Assembly: GCF_900156165.1 (NCBI RefSeq)
Contig: NZ_FTMY01000014.1
Coordinates: forward strand, 62,001 to 126,000
Reading direction: 5' to 3'
DNA length: 64,000 nt
DNA from: Pseudacidovorax sp. RU35E
GTDB lineage: Bacteria > Pseudomonadota > Gammaproteobacteria > Burkholderiales > Burkholderiaceae_C
This document shows, piece after piece, positions 40,593 through 50,337 of this stretch. The stretch's first letter is position 1. Each line of letters starts with the position of its first letter. The notes beneath the pieces were generated by a model, which was given only the letters and a program-made list of their open reading frames with translations, made no database searches and had not been told where the DNA came from. Made by a program: the position numbers and the translations under genes.

Positions 40593-41510
40593 TCAACCCG
40601 CGTGGCGGCCCCGCCGTGGCATGCGGAAGGGCAGCATCGCCTGCACCAGCGGATGCTGGAAGCGCAGCAGGTCCAGCGTCTCGTGCATCCACGGCGCGCC
40701 GCCCTGGGCGTCGTCCAGCAGGCTGCGGCAGTAGAAGGGGCCGGACTCGAGCGTGGCCGCCAGCACGGGCCGGTGACGCGGGTCGGCGCAGGTCTGCCGG
40801 TCCAGGCCCCAGCCGCTCGTGGGCAGGTCGCAGCGCGGTGGCGCCGTCTGCGCAGTGACGTTGCCCCGCCCGTCGATCTGCAGGTCCAGCGTCGACGCGT
40901 CGCCGGTCAGCGGCTCCAGCGCATAGACCACGCGGCAGCCGGCGCCAGGGTCGCAGCGGCGGGCCCAGTGCCAGCGGGCGAAGTCGCGGGCCAGCGGGCG
41001 GCGACCCCAGTTGCTGTCCATGTACGCCTCGCCCTCCCAGCGCGTAGCGGGCGCCTGCAGGTCGACCTCGATGCGGGCCGACGGCGCGATGGGCTGCCAG
41101 TGGTGCAGGCCGCCCTGCTGCAGGCGGAAGGCCCGCGCCGGCTGCGCATGCGGCCGCAACGTCAGGCGCCCGCGCACCGGCCGTGGCCAGGGTGCGGTCC
41201 GTTCGTCGAGCAGCACCTGCAGCGCGCCGTCGTCCATCCAGGCCAGGCGGCTGGGGCCGATGCGCAGGGCGTCGCGATCACGCGCCAGGGCATGGTGGCC
41301 GCGTTCGGTCATGGTCCACCACTTGCCGAAATGGCGGGCGCCCGGCGCGCGGCGGTAGAGCGACACGTTCACCGCCACATGGTCCTCGGCCAGCGCCTGG
41401 TCGTCGCCCCAGCGGCGGCGTTGCCAGGCGTAGTAGGGCGAGAACACGCTGCCGATGAAGGCGATCAGGCTCAGGGCCCAGGTGCTGCCGTCCGGCAGCG
41501 GGTCGCTCAT
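40593..41510 (-). CDS. crtC: CrtC, hydroxyneurosporene synthase (carotenoid 1,2-hydratase)
   Basis: The 305-residue enzyme adds water to the psi end of acyclic carotenoids. IAFIGSVFSPYYAWQRRRWGDD, WWTMTERGHHALA and AYMDSNWGRRPLARDFARWHW (split) are the family blocks. ATG 41510 overlaps the crtD stop in ATGA. Oddly, the frame continues upstream with VPPGGYAWWYVDA, a block found at the start of longer CrtC proteins, but no ATG, GTG, TTG or CTG precedes it nearby. The true start is therefore unclear. Confidence 0.88.
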   Translation of the reverse strand: MSDPLPDGSTWALSLIAFIGSVFSPYYAWQRRRWGDDQALAEDHVAVNVSLYRRAPGARHFGKWWTMTERGHHALARDRDALRIGPSRLAWMDDGALQVLLDERTAPWPRPVRGRLTLRPHAQPARAFRLQQGGLHHWQPIAPSARIEVDLQAPATRWEGEAYMDSNWGRRPLARDFARWHWARRCDPGAGCRVVYALEPLTGDASTLDLQIDGRGNVTAQTAPPRCDLPTSGWGLDRQTCADPRHRPVLAATLESGPFYCRSLLDDAQGGAPWMHETLDLLRFQHPLVQAMLPFRMPRRGRHAG

Positions 41511-43126
41511 CGCGTCGACGTACCACCACGCGTAGCCCCCCGGCGGGACCGCGAGGTCGAAGCCAGGTCCTCGAGGATCTGCTGCGCCGCCAGCTGGCCC
41601 GACAGCGAGGCCATCGGCACTCCCGGTCCGGGATGCACGCTCCCACCCGCGAGGTACAGGCCCGGTACCGCGCTGCGCTGGGCCGGCCGCTGGAAGGTCG
41701 CCTGCCAGCCCTGGCTCGCCCGGCCATAGAGCGCGCCCGCCGACCCGGGGTAGGCGGCCGCGAACTGGGTCGGTGTCGTGCGCTCGGCCGTCCACGGGCC
41801 AGGCTGGAGCGTCAGGCCGGCCTGCGCCAACCGATGTCGGATCTGCTGTTCGCATGACGTCAACTCCTTCTCGTCGAGGGGATGCGTGTCGGCGCGGGCC
41901 GGTGCATTGACCAGCAGCATCAGGCGCTCGGGGCCGGTCGGCGCCTGCCCGTCCGGCGTGGCGAGCCGGTCCTGGGCGCACAGGTAGACGGTGGGCGATG
42001 CGGGCAGGCGGCCGGCCTGCAGCGCGTCGAATTCGCGCCGGTAGCCGTCGTGGGCGGGGTCGCTGAAGAAGACGTTGTGGTGCGACAGCGCAAAGCCTTC
42101 GGCCCGGGCCACCTGGTGCCAGGTGACGGCCGACAGCGAGCGCTGTTGCGGGCGCAGCGGCGCGGCACCCGTGGCCGTGCGCACGCCGCCGCCGAGCAGT
42201 CCCTGCGCCAGCGCGTCGGCATCGCCGTTGAAGACGACGATGTCGGCCGGCAGCACTTCGCCATCGGCCAGGCGCACGCCGCTCGCCCGTCCGCCGCGCA
42301 CGGTGATCTCGCGCACCTCGTGGCCGAAGCGCAGCTGCGCGCCCTGCTCGCGTGCGGCGTCGGCCAGCACCTCGGCCACGCGGTGCATGCCGCCTTCGAC
42401 CTGCCACACGGCCTCGCGCTCCACATGGGCCACCAGCATCAGCGTGGCCGGCGCGTCGAATGGCGACGAGCCGCAATAGGTGGCGTAGCGGCCGAAGAGC
42501 TGGCGCAGCCGCGGATCGTGGAAATGGCCGCCCAGTGCCTGCCACAGCGTCTGGAAGGGTTGGATGCGCGACAGCGCCCGCGCGCCCGACAGGCCGCGGC
42601 GCAGCATGCGGGTGGTCAGGCCCAGCGGCGTGGGCCGGCTTGCGGCGATGAAGGTCGATTCCAGCGCCTCGTACATGGCCTGCGCCTGGGCGCAGAAGGC
42701 GAGGTAGCGCCGCGCTTCGGCCGCACCGCTGAAGGTGCCGATGGCGTCGGTGCTGGCCTGCAGATCGGCCAGGAGGTCCAGCCGGTCGCTGGCCGCGGGT
42801 CCCCAGGCATGGCGGGCCAGCACGCGGCAGGGCGTGAGGGCGAGGCCCGGGGCGAGCGACTGGCCGAGGGTGTCGAACAGTTGCTCGAACACCCAGCGCA
42901 TGGTCAGCACCGTCGGCCCGGCATCCAGGCGATGCGGGCCCACCTGGCGGAGGCAGGCCTTGCCGCCCGGCCCTGCGGCACGGTCGAGCACCGTCACGTC
43001 CAGGCCCGCGTGAGCCAGCACGGCGGCGGCGCTGAGCCCGCCGGCGCCCGCGCCCACCACCACGGCGCGGGCAGTGCCGGGCGCATGGGACGCGGCGCTG
43101 CGTCGGGAGGACGGGTCGTGGTGCAT
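41507..43126 (-). CDS. crtD: CrtD, methoxyneurosporene/hydroxycarotenoid 3,4-desaturase
   Basis: A 539-residue CrtI-like FAD enzyme that introduces the 3,4 double bond after hydration by CrtC. The FAD motif AVVVGAGAGGLSAAAVLAHAG is at about residues 20-40, GPHRLDAGPTVLTM follows, and the C-terminal motif VPGLYLAGGSVHPGPGVPM closes the domain. Its pairing with crtC on a minus-strand unit is typical. ATG 43126 lies 18 bp from the PpsR palindrome at 43145. Confidence 0.93.
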   Translation of the reverse strand: MHHDPSSRRSAASHAPGTARAVVVGAGAGGLSAAAVLAHAGLDVTVLDRAAGPGGKACLRQVGPHRLDAGPTVLTMRWVFEQLFDTLGQSLAPGLALTPCRVLARHAWGPAASDRLDLLADLQASTDAIGTFSGAAEARRYLAFCAQAQAMYEALESTFIAASRPTPLGLTTRMLRRGLSGARALSRIQPFQTLWQALGGHFHDPRLRQLFGRYATYCGSSPFDAPATLMLVAHVEREAVWQVEGGMHRVAEVLADAAREQGAQLRFGHEVREITVRGGRASGVRLADGEVLPADIVVFNGDADALAQGLLGGGVRTATGAAPLRPQQRSLSAVTWHQVARAEGFALSHHNVFFSDPAHDGYRREFDALQAGRLPASPTVYLCAQDRLATPDGQAPTGPERLMLLVNAPARADTHPLDEKELTSCEQQIRHRLAQAGLTLQPGPWTAERTTPTQFAAAYPGSAGALYGRASQGWQATFQRPAQRSAVPGLYLAGGSVHPGPGVPMASLSGQLAAQQILEDLASTSRSRRGATRGGTSTR

Positions 43127-43144
43127 TGACGCTGGATTCCGATG

Positions 43145-43188
43145 TGTCTAATCTAATTGACATCAAAGAATGTATTGCATAAGTGACG
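43145..43188 (+). promoter_or_regulatory. Tandem PpsR palindromes between crtD and crtE
   Basis: TGTCTAATCTAATTGACA (43145-43162) is a perfect TGT-N12-ACA site. After exactly 8 bp comes TGTATTGCATAAGTGACG (43171-43188), one base off. The first site contains -35 TTGACA (43157-43162) for crtE, and the second covers the likely -10 region (CATAAG, 43178-43183). This copies the CrtJ arrangement spanning -35 and -10. Confidence 0.78.
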
Positions 43189-43232
43189 ACTGTGGTGATG
43201 TCCGCAGCCATCGCGCCACCAGGAGTCCACGC

Positions 43233-44120
43233 ATGCCTTCCGACCGCATCGAATCCGCGCTGCGCGCCAGCCTCGACGCCTGCATGGCGCCCGGCCATCC
43301 GCCGCGCCTGGCTGCCGCCATGCGCCATGCCGTGTTTCCGGGTGGCGCGCGCGTGCGGCCCCAGTTGGTGCTGGCCGTGGCGCAGGCCTGCGGCGACGAC
43401 GCGCCGGCGCTGGCCGATGCGGCCGCCTCGGCCATCGAGCTGCTGCATTGCGCCTCGCTCGTGCATGACGACCTGCCCTGTTTCGACGATGCGGCGGTGC
43501 GCCGCGGCCAGCCGTCCACCCATGCCGTCTATGGCGAGCGGCTCGCGGTGCTGGCCGGCGACGGCCTGATCGTGCTGGCCTTCCAGTGCCTGGCGCGCGG
43601 CGCGGCCCAGCAGCCGCTGCGGCTGTCGGGGCTGCTGCAGACCATCGCCCAGGGTGTGGGCATGCCGCACGGCATCTGCGCCGGCCAGAGCTGGGAATGC
43701 GAACCCCAGGTGGTGCTGGACGACTACCTGCAGGCCAAGACGGGGGCTCTCTTCGCGGCCGCCACCATGGCTGGCGCGCAGGCCGCCGGCGCCAACCCCG
43801 AGCCCTGGCGGGCCATGGGCCAGCAACTGGGCCAGGCCTACCAGGTGGCCGACGACATCCGCGACATGCTGGGCGACGCGCAGGCGCTGGGCAAGCCGGC
43901 CGGGCAGGACGTGCGGCTCGACCGGCCCAGCATCGCGCGTGCCCTGGGCCTGGAAGGCGCGCTGGCCGAGTTCGAGCGGCTGGTCGCGGTCACGCAGGCC
44001 CGGGTGCCGCCATGCAACGGCGCGCAGGGGCTGCGTCGGCTCATCGCGCTGCAGGGCGAGCGCCTGCTGCCCGCGGCGGTGCGCAGCCTGGCGAGCCGAC
44101 CGCTGCCGGTGGGGGCATGA
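43233..44120 (+). CDS. crtE: CrtE, geranylgeranyl diphosphate synthase
   Basis: The 295-residue trans-prenyltransferase supplies C20 units for carotenoids and the chlorophyll tail. The first Asp-rich motif is VHDDLPCFDDAAVRRG (D79, D80, D85) and the second QVADDIRDM (D207, D208, D211). PGGARVRPQLVLA is the conserved start block. AGGAG precedes ATG 43233 by 7 bp. The stop overlaps the crtF start in ATGA. Confidence 0.95.
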   Translation: MPSDRIESALRASLDACMAPGHPPRLAAAMRHAVFPGGARVRPQLVLAVAQACGDDAPALADAAASAIELLHCASLVHDDLPCFDDAAVRRGQPSTHAVYGERLAVLAGDGLIVLAFQCLARGAAQQPLRLSGLLQTIAQGVGMPHGICAGQSWECEPQVVLDDYLQAKTGALFAAATMAGAQAAGANPEPWRAMGQQLGQAYQVADDIRDMLGDAQALGKPAGQDVRLDRPSIARALGLEGALAEFERLVAVTQARVPPCNGAQGLRRLIALQGERLLPAAVRSLASRPLPVGA

Positions 44121-45322
44121 CGGCGCTCGGGCGCGTGCCGGACCGCACCGCGGAGGGCGGGCCGGCCCACTGGCAGGACGCATGGCTGCGCCTGCGCGAC
44201 CGGCTGCTGGCCAGCCCCGCCTTCCGGCAGTGGGCGGAACGCTTCGCGCCGACGCGCTGGGTGGCCCGGCGGCGCGCCGCGCGGCTGTTCGACCTCGTCT
44301 CGGGTTTCGTCTACAGCCAGGTGCTGCTGGCCTGCGTGCGGCTGGACCTGTTCGAGCGGCTGGCGCAGCACGGCCCCCAGTCGGCCGATGACCTGGCTGC
44401 CGCCACCGCGCTGCCGCTGCCGGCGATGCAGCGGCTGCTGGAGGCCGCCTGCGCCCTCGACCTGATCGAGCATCGCAGGAACGAGCGCTACGGCTTGGGC
44501 GCCCTCGGCGCACCGATGGTCGGCAATGCCGGTCTGGCGGCCATGGTGGAACACCACGAGGCGCTGTACCGGGACATGGTCGATCCGGTCGCGCTGCTGC
44601 GGCAGACGCCGGGCGCCCGCACGGCCGGCGGCGCGCTGTCGGCGATGTGGCCCTACGCCCGCGCCGCGGACCCGTCGCAGCTGGCCGATGCGCAGGTGGC
44701 TGCCTATTCGCGGCTCATGGCCAGCTCGGTGCCCTTCGTCGCGGCGCAGTTGCTGCAGGCCTATCGCGTGCGCGGCCACCGGCGCTGGCTGGACGTGGGC
44801 GGCGGCGAAGGCGCGCTGGCCAGCTGCCTGGCGCTGGCGTCGCCCTCGCTGCGGGTGCAGGTCTTCGACCTGCCGGCGGTGGCGCGGCGGGCCGAGGCGC
44901 GCTTCGCGCGCGAAGGCCTGGCCGTCCGGTGCACGGCCACCGGCGGCGACTTCCTGCGCGACGCGCTGCCCACCGGCTGCGACGTGGTGAGCCTGGTGCG
45001 GGTGCTGCACGACCACGACGACGAGGCCGCGCTGCGCCTGCTGAAGGCCGTCCGCGCGGCCCTGCCTGTGGGCGGGCGGCTGCTGATCGCCGAGCCGATG
45101 GCCGAGGCCCCCGGCGCGCGCAACGTCGGCGCCGCCTATTTCGGCATGTACCTGTGGGCCATGGGCAGCGGCCACGCCCGCACGCCCGCGCAACTGCGGG
45201 CCTTGCTGAGCGACAGCGGGTTCACCGGCATCGCCGTGCGACCCACGCCCATGCCGCTGCAGAGCGGGCTGATCGTCGCCACGGCGCACGATTCCAGCAC
45301 CTTGGGTGTAAATCAGAGTTGA
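44117..45322 (+). CDS. crtF: CrtF, demethylspheroidene/hydroxycarotenoid O-methyltransferase
   Basis: A 401-residue SAM-dependent O-methyltransferase acting on the 1-hydroxy group formed by CrtC. It has a dimerisation/winged-helix half (LFDLVSGFVYSQVLLACVRL near residue 55) and a catalytic half with WLDVGGGEGALASCLA and VSLVRVLHDHDDEAAL. The last 16 bp of the gene, including its stop, form part of the PpsR palindrome of the bchC promoter. Confidence 0.94.
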   Translation: MTALGRVPDRTAEGGPAHWQDAWLRLRDRLLASPAFRQWAERFAPTRWVARRRAARLFDLVSGFVYSQVLLACVRLDLFERLAQHGPQSADDLAAATALPLPAMQRLLEAACALDLIEHRRNERYGLGALGAPMVGNAGLAAMVEHHEALYRDMVDPVALLRQTPGARTAGGALSAMWPYARAADPSQLADAQVAAYSRLMASSVPFVAAQLLQAYRVRGHRRWLDVGGGEGALASCLALASPSLRVQVFDLPAVARRAEARFAREGLAVRCTATGGDFLRDALPTGCDVVSLVRVLHDHDDEAALRLLKAVRAALPVGGRLLIAEPMAEAPGARNVGAAYFGMYLWAMGSGHARTPAQLRALLSDSGFTGIAVRPTPMPLQSGLIVATAHDSSTLGVNQS

Positions 45323-45350
45323 CATAGAACGATGTCTACTTACTATGACT
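45307..45350 (+). promoter_or_regulatory. bchC promoter with tandem PpsR palindromes inside the crtF 3' end
   Basis: TGTAAATCAGAGTTGACA (45307-45324) is a perfect TGT-N12-ACA site; TGTCTACTTACTATGACT (45333-45350) follows after 8 bp and is one base off. A promoter fits well: -35 TTGACA (45319-45324), 16-bp spacer, -10 TACTAT (45341-45346). The two palindromes cover -35 and -10, as known for the bchC promoter of Rhodobacter capsulatus. Confidence 0.82.
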
Positions 45351-45397
45351 CACATGACCTCGCCGTCGCTTTCCCGCCCACGCGCTGGAGTCCGCCC

Positions 45398-46348
45398 ATG
45401 AATACGCTGGCGGTCGTGCTCGACGCGCCGGAGCGGCTCAGCCTGCGCGACCTGCCGCTGCCCCAGCCGCAGGACGACGAGGTGGTCGTCGGCGTGGAAT
45501 GGAGCGGCATCAGCACCGGCACCGAGCGGCTGCTGTGGCGCGGCGAGATGCCCATGTTCCCGGGCATGGGCTATCCGCTCGTGCCGGGCTACGAGGCCGT
45601 GGGCCGCGTGCTGGCCGCGGGCCCTGCGGGCGCAAGCCGGGTGGGCGAGCGCGTCTTCGTGCCGGGTGCACGCTGCTATGGCGAGGTGCGCGGCCTGTTC
45701 GGCGCCTCCGCCTCGCACCTGGTGGTGCCGGCGGCCAAGGCCGTGCCGGTACCGGGCGGCCTGGGCGCCGAAGCGGTGCTGATGGCGCTGGCCGCCACCG
45801 CCTACCACGCCGTGGCCGACGGTGGCCGCGGTGCGCCCCACCGGCCGCCCGACCTCATCGTGGGCCATGGCGTGCTGGGTCGCCTCCTGGCGCGCCTGAG
45901 CGTCGCTGCCGGCAACCCGGACGTGCGGGTGTGGGAGACCGACCCGCAACGCCGCGAAGGCGCCCAGGGCTACCAGGTGCTGCATCCCGACGAGGACACG
46001 CGGCGCGACTACGGCGCCATCTACGACGTGTCGGGCGACGCCGACCTGCTCGACACGCTGATCGGCCGCCTGGCCCCGGGGGGCGAGGTGGTGCTGGCCG
46101 GCTTCTATGCGCGGCCGCTGTCGCTGAACTTCGTACCCGCCTTCATGCGCGAGGCCCGCGTGCGCGTGGCCGCCGAATGGAAGCCTGCCGACCTGGCGGC
46201 CGTGGTGATGCTGCTGGCGGACGGGCGCCTGACGCTCGACGGCCTGCTCACCCATGTGCTGCCCGCGGCCGATGCCGGCATGGCCTACGGCCAGGCCTTC
46301 GGCGATGCCGCCTGCCTGAAGATGGTCCTGGACTGGAGGAGCCACTGA
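45398..46348 (+). CDS. bchC: BchC, bacteriochlorophyllide a dehydrogenase
   Basis: The 316-residue medium-chain dehydrogenase oxidises the C3 hydroxyethyl group to acetyl. GISTGTERLLWRGEMPMFPG and VPGYEAVGRVLAAG are family blocks; IVGHGVLGRLLARLSVAAG is the nucleotide-binding loop. ATG 45398 matches the conserved N-terminus (MNTLAVVLDAPERL), so upstream in-frame ATGs within the promoter are rejected. The stop and the bchX start share one base (TGATG). Confidence 0.95.
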   Translation: MNTLAVVLDAPERLSLRDLPLPQPQDDEVVVGVEWSGISTGTERLLWRGEMPMFPGMGYPLVPGYEAVGRVLAAGPAGASRVGERVFVPGARCYGEVRGLFGASASHLVVPAAKAVPVPGGLGAEAVLMALAATAYHAVADGGRGAPHRPPDLIVGHGVLGRLLARLSVAAGNPDVRVWETDPQRREGAQGYQVLHPDEDTRRDYGAIYDVSGDADLLDTLIGRLAPGGEVVLAGFYARPLSLNFVPAFMREARVRVAAEWKPADLAAVVMLLADGRLTLDGLLTHVLPAADAGMAYGQAFGDAACLKMVLDWRSH

Positions 46349-47364
46349 TGAATGCGATCCTGAACGGCGAAGCCACGCTGCGCTTCCAGTCCCACGCGGA
46401 GATCCTGCGCGGCGAGGCGGCCATCGAGCCCGACCCCGTCGCCACCGGCCCGGCTGTCAAGACCACGCAGATCATCGCGATCTACGGCAAGGGCGGCATC
46501 GGCAAGAGCTTCACGCTCGCCAACCTGAGCTACATGCTGGCCCAGCAGGGCAAGAAGGTGCTGCTGATCGGCTGCGACCCCAAGAGCGACACCACCAGCC
46601 TGCTGTTCGGCGGCAAGGCCTGCCCGACCATCATCGAGACCAGCTCGAAGAAGAAGCTGGCCGGCGAGACCGTGGCCATCGGCGACGTGTGCTTCAAGCG
46701 TGACGGCGTCTATGCGATGGAGCTGGGCGGCCCCGAGGTGGGCCGGGGCTGCGGGGGGCGCGGGATCATCCATGGCTTCGAGACGCTGGAGAAGCTGGGC
46801 TTCCACGACTGGGGCTTCGACTTCGTGCTGCTGGACTTCCTGGGCGACGTGGTGTGCGGCGGCTTCGGCCTGCCGATTGCGCGCGACATGTGCCAGAAGG
46901 TGATCGTGGTGGGCAGCAACGACCTGCAGTCGCTGTACGTGGCCAACAACGTCTGCTCGGCGGTGGAGTACTTCCGCAAGCTGGGCGGCAACGTGGGTGT
47001 GGCCGGCATCGTCATCAACAAGGACGACGGCACCGGCGAGGCCGCGGCCTTCGCGGCGCAGGCCGGCGTGCCGGTGCTGGCGGCCATCCCGGCGCACGAC
47101 GACATCCGCCGCAAGAGCGCCAGCTACGAGATCATCGGCCGCCCCGGCACCGCCTGGGCAAGCCTGTTCGAAGGCCTGGCGACGCAGGTCGCCGAGGCGC
47201 CACCGGTGCGCCCGCGCCCGCTCACGCAGGACCAGCTGCTGGGCCTGTTCAGTGCCGAGACCACGGGCCGCGACTTCGTCATGGAACCGGCCACGCTGGC
47301 CGACATGGTGGGGCCGAGCGCCATCGCGCGCCCTTCGCTCGAAGTCGTCTACGACGCCGCCTGA
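46348..47364 (+). CDS. bchX: BchX, chlorophyllide reductase iron protein
   Basis: A 338-residue NifH-like ATPase feeding electrons to BchY/BchZ, which reduce ring B of chlorophyllide. Walker A is [19 protein letters not shown]; cluster cysteines are in VGRGCGGRGIIHG and DVVCGGFGLPIARD. LIGCDPKSDTTSLLFGGKAC distinguishes BchX from BchL. The C-terminal extension of about 60 residues is normal for BchX. Confidence 0.97.
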   Translation: MNAILNGEATLRFQSHAEILRGEAAIEPDPVATGPAVKTTQIIAIYGKGGIGKSFTLANLSYMLAQQGKKVLLIGCDPKSDTTSLLFGGKACPTIIETSSKKKLAGETVAIGDVCFKRDGVYAMELGGPEVGRGCGGRGIIHGFETLEKLGFHDWGFDFVLLDFLGDVVCGGFGLPIARDMCQKVIVVGSNDLQSLYVANNVCSAVEYFRKLGGNVGVAGIVINKDDGTGEAAAFAAQAGVPVLAAIPAHDDIRRKSASYEIIGRPGTAWASLFEGLATQVAEAPPVRPRPLTQDQLLGLFSAETTGRDFVMEPATLADMVGPSAIARPSLEVVYDAA

Positions 47365-47365
47365 C

Positions 47366-48856
47366 ATGTCCGACTGCCACGCCACTGCTGAACAACTGCA
47401 GGCCCGCACCGCCGCCATGCCGGAGCCGGTGCGGCAGACGCTGGCAGGCTATGCGCAGGATTACCCGAAGGGCCCGCACGACCAGCCGCAGAGCATGTGC
47501 CCGGCCTTCGGCGCGCTGCGCGTGGGGCTGCGCATGCGGCGCACCGCCACCATCCTGAGCGGCTCGGCCTGCTGCGTGTATGGGCTGACCTTCACCTCCC
47601 ATTTCTATGGCGCGCGGCGCAGCGTGGGCTATGTGCCCTTCGACAGCGAATCGCTGGTGACCGGCAAACTCTTCGAGGACATCCGCGAGGCGGTGCATGC
47701 GCAGGCCGATCCGACGCTGCTCGATGCACTGGTCGTCATCAACCTGTGCGTGCCCTCGGCGAGCGGCGTGCCGCTGCAGCTGCTGCCCAAGGCCATCGAC
47801 GGCGTGCGCATCATCGGGGTGGACGTACCGGGCTTCGGTGTGCCCACCCATGCCGAGGCCAAGGACGTGCTGGCCGGCGCCATGCTGCGCTACGCCCGCG
47901 CCGAGGCCGAGGCCGGCTCGGTGGCCGCGCCGCGCGGCTGGCGCGAGCAGGGGCTGGACCGGGCCCGCACTGTCACGCTGCTGGGCGAGCTGTTTCCGGC
48001 CGACCCGATGGTGGTCGGCATGCTGCTGGCGCCGCTGGGCCTCAAGGCGGGGCCCACGGTCCCCACCCGCGAATGGCGCGAGCTGTATGCGGCGCTCGAC
48101 TGCAGCGTGGCCGCGGCCATGCATCCCTTCTACACCGCGAGCATCCGCGAACTGCAGGCCGCGGGCCGGCCCGTGGTGGGCTCAGCGCCGGTGGGCGCCG
48201 AAGGCACCGCGGCCTGGCTGCGGGCCATCGGCGAGGCGGCCGAGGTGCCGTCCGCCCGGGTCGAGCAGGCCGTGTTGCAGCTCGAGCCCATGATCCGCGG
48301 CGCGCTGGCCAAGGCCCGCGTGGACGGCACCGTCACCGTGAGCGGCTACGAAGGTTCCGAATTGCTGGTGGCGCGCCTGCTGGTCGAAAGCGGCGCCCGC
48401 GTGCCCTATGTGGGCACGGCCTGCCCGCGCACGCCGTGGTCCGAGGTCGACCGGCTGTGGCTGGAGTCCCGCGGCACCGAGGTGCAGTACCGCGCCTCGC
48501 TCGAACAGGACCTGGCGGCGGTCGAGCGCCACCGGCCTCAATTGGCCATCGGCACCACGCCGCTGGTGCAGGCCTGCAAGGAGCTGGCCGTGCCGGCCCT
48601 CTACTTCACCAACCTCGTCTCGGCCCGGCCGCTGATGGGCATGGCCGGTGCCGGCTCGCTGGCGCAAGTGGTCAACGGTGCCATCGCCAACCAGGCGCGC
48701 TTCGACACCATGCGCGCGTTCTTCGGCGACACCGGCCAGGGCGACCGCGCCGGCATCTGGAGCGACACGCCCGTGCTGCGGCCCGAGTTCCGCGCGCAGA
48801 CGCGCCGGCAGGTGATCAAGATCATGAAGCAGCGCAACGCGGAGAGCCTGCCATGA
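47366..48856 (+). CDS. bchY: BchY, chlorophyllide reductase subunit Y
   Basis: The 496-residue NifD-like subunit of chlorophyllide reductase has cluster cysteines in [25 protein letters not shown] and [11 protein letters not shown]. It pairs with BchZ. It starts 1 bp after the bchX stop and ends overlapping bchZ by ATGA, so the three subunits are translationally linked. Confidence 0.96.
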   Translation: MSDCHATAEQLQARTAAMPEPVRQTLAGYAQDYPKGPHDQPQSMCPAFGALRVGLRMRRTATILSGSACCVYGLTFTSHFYGARRSVGYVPFDSESLVTGKLFEDIREAVHAQADPTLLDALVVINLCVPSASGVPLQLLPKAIDGVRIIGVDVPGFGVPTHAEAKDVLAGAMLRYARAEAEAGSVAAPRGWREQGLDRARTVTLLGELFPADPMVVGMLLAPLGLKAGPTVPTREWRELYAALDCSVAAAMHPFYTASIRELQAAGRPVVGSAPVGAEGTAAWLRAIGEAAEVPSARVEQAVLQLEPMIRGALAKARVDGTVTVSGYEGSELLVARLLVESGARVPYVGTACPRTPWSEVDRLWLESRGTEVQYRASLEQDLAAVERHRPQLAIGTTPLVQACKELAVPALYFTNLVSARPLMGMAGAGSLAQVVNGAIANQARFDTMRAFFGDTGQGDRAGIWSDTPVLRPEFRAQTRRQVIKIMKQRNAESLP

Positions 48857-50337
48857 GCTTCGTCCTCGACCACGACCGGGCGGGCGGCTACTGGGGCGCC
48901 GTCTATGTGTTCACGGCCATCAAGGGCCTGCAGGTCATCATCGACGGCCCGGTGGGCTGCGAGAACCTGCCGGTCACGTCGGTGCTGCACTACACCGACG
49001 CGCTGCCGCCGCACGAGCTGCCCATCGTCGTCACCGGCCTGGCCGAGGAGCAGCTGGGCCGCGAAGGCACCGAGGCCTCGATGAAGCGCGCCCATGCGGT
49101 GCTCGACCCCGATCTGCCGTCGGTGGTGGTCACCGGCTCCATCGCCGAGATGATCGGCGGTGGCGTGACGCCCGAGGGCACGACCATCGCGCGCTTCCTG
49201 CCGCGCACCATCGACGAGGACCAGTGGCAGTGTGCCAACCGCGCCATCTACTGGCTGTGGGCCGAGCACGGCCTGCGCAAGGTGCCGGCACGCACGCCGC
49301 TGGACCAGCGTCCCGCCGGCGAGAAGCCTCGGGTCAACCTGATCGGGCCCAGCTACGGCGTATTCAACAGCGCCAGCGACGTGCACGAGATCCGGCGACT
49401 GGTCGAAGGCATCGGCGCCGAGGTGAACATGGTGTTCCCGCTCGGCAGCCATGTGGCCGACGTGCAGAAGCTGGTGGACGCCGACGTCAACATCTGCCTC
49501 TACCGCGAGTTCGGCCGCCTGCTGTGCGAGGCGCTGGAGCGGCCCTACCTGCAGGCGCCCATCGGCCTGCACAGCACCACGGCCTTCCTGCGCGAGCTGG
49601 GCCGGCTGCTGGGGCTGGACCCGGAACCCTTCATCGAGCGCGAGAAGCACACCACCATCAAGCCGATCTGGGACCTGTGGCGCTCGGTGACGCAGGACTT
49701 CTTCGCCACCGCCTCCTTCGGCATCGTCGCCAGCGAGACCTACAGCCGGGGCGTGCGCCACTTCCTGGAGGACGAGCTGGGCCTGCCCTGCCAGTTCGCC
49801 GTGGCGCGCAAGCCCGGCAGCAAGACCGACAACGCGGCCGTGCGCGAGCTGGTGCGCACCAAGGCGCCGCTGGTGCTGCTGGGCAGCATCAACGAGCGCA
49901 TCTACCTGGCCGAATGCGCGGCGCAGGGGCCGATGCGGCCGAGCTTCATCGCCGCGAGCTTTCCCGGTGCGCTGATCCGCCGTGCCACGGGCACGCCCTT
50001 CATGGGCTATGCGGGTGCCACCTGGCTGGTGCAGGAGGTGTGCAACGCGCTGTTCGATGCGCTCTTCCACATCCTGCCGCTGGCCACCGACATGGACCGC
50101 ACCGACGCGACCCCCGCGCGGGCCGTGGCCGAGCTGGCCTGGACGCCCCCGGCGCGCGAACTGCTCGACGAACTGCTCGAGGCGCAACCCGTGCTGGTGC
50201 GCATCTCGGCCGCCCGGCGCCTGCGCGACGCGGCCGAGCAGCGCGCCCGCCAGGCCGGCAGCGCGCTCGTCCAACCCGAACACCTGGAGGGGCAGACGCG
50301 GCAGATCGTTGCGGCTGCGCTCGGAGCGCTCGCATGA
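48853..50337 (+). CDS. bchZ: BchZ, chlorophyllide reductase subunit Z
   Basis: A 494-residue NifK-like subunit. [21 protein letters not shown] and [20 protein letters not shown] (cluster Cys) are the recognisable N-terminal blocks; a PCP-reductase-like C-terminal segment with [20 protein letters not shown] resembles the tail of BchB. Downstream, 106 bp separate it from pufB. No pufQ is found in that gap. Confidence 0.96.
   Translation: MSFVLDHDRAGGYWGAVYVFTAIKGLQVIIDGPVGCENLPVTSVLHYTDALPPHELPIVVTGLAEEQLGREGTEASMKRAHAVLDPDLPSVVVTGSIAEMIGGGVTPEGTTIARFLPRTIDEDQWQCANRAIYWLWAEHGLRKVPARTPLDQRPAGEKPRVNLIGPSYGVFNSASDVHEIRRLVEGIGAEVNMVFPLGSHVADVQKLVDADVNICLYREFGRLLCEALERPYLQAPIGLHSTTAFLRELGRLLGLDPEPFIEREKHTTIKPIWDLWRSVTQDFFATASFGIVASETYSRGVRHFLEDELGLPCQFAVARKPGSKTDNAAVRELVRTKAPLVLLGSINERIYLAECAAQGPMRPSFIAASFPGALIRRATGTPFMGYAGATWLVQEVCNALFDALFHILPLATDMDRTDATPARAVAELAWTPPARELLDELLEAQPVLVRISAARRLRDAAEQRARQAGSALVQPEHLEGQTRQIVAAALGALA

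Noticed and set aside
45332-45397. Upstream ATG for bchC
   Set aside because: It lies inside the second PpsR palindrome and -10 region; the conserved BchC start is at 45398.
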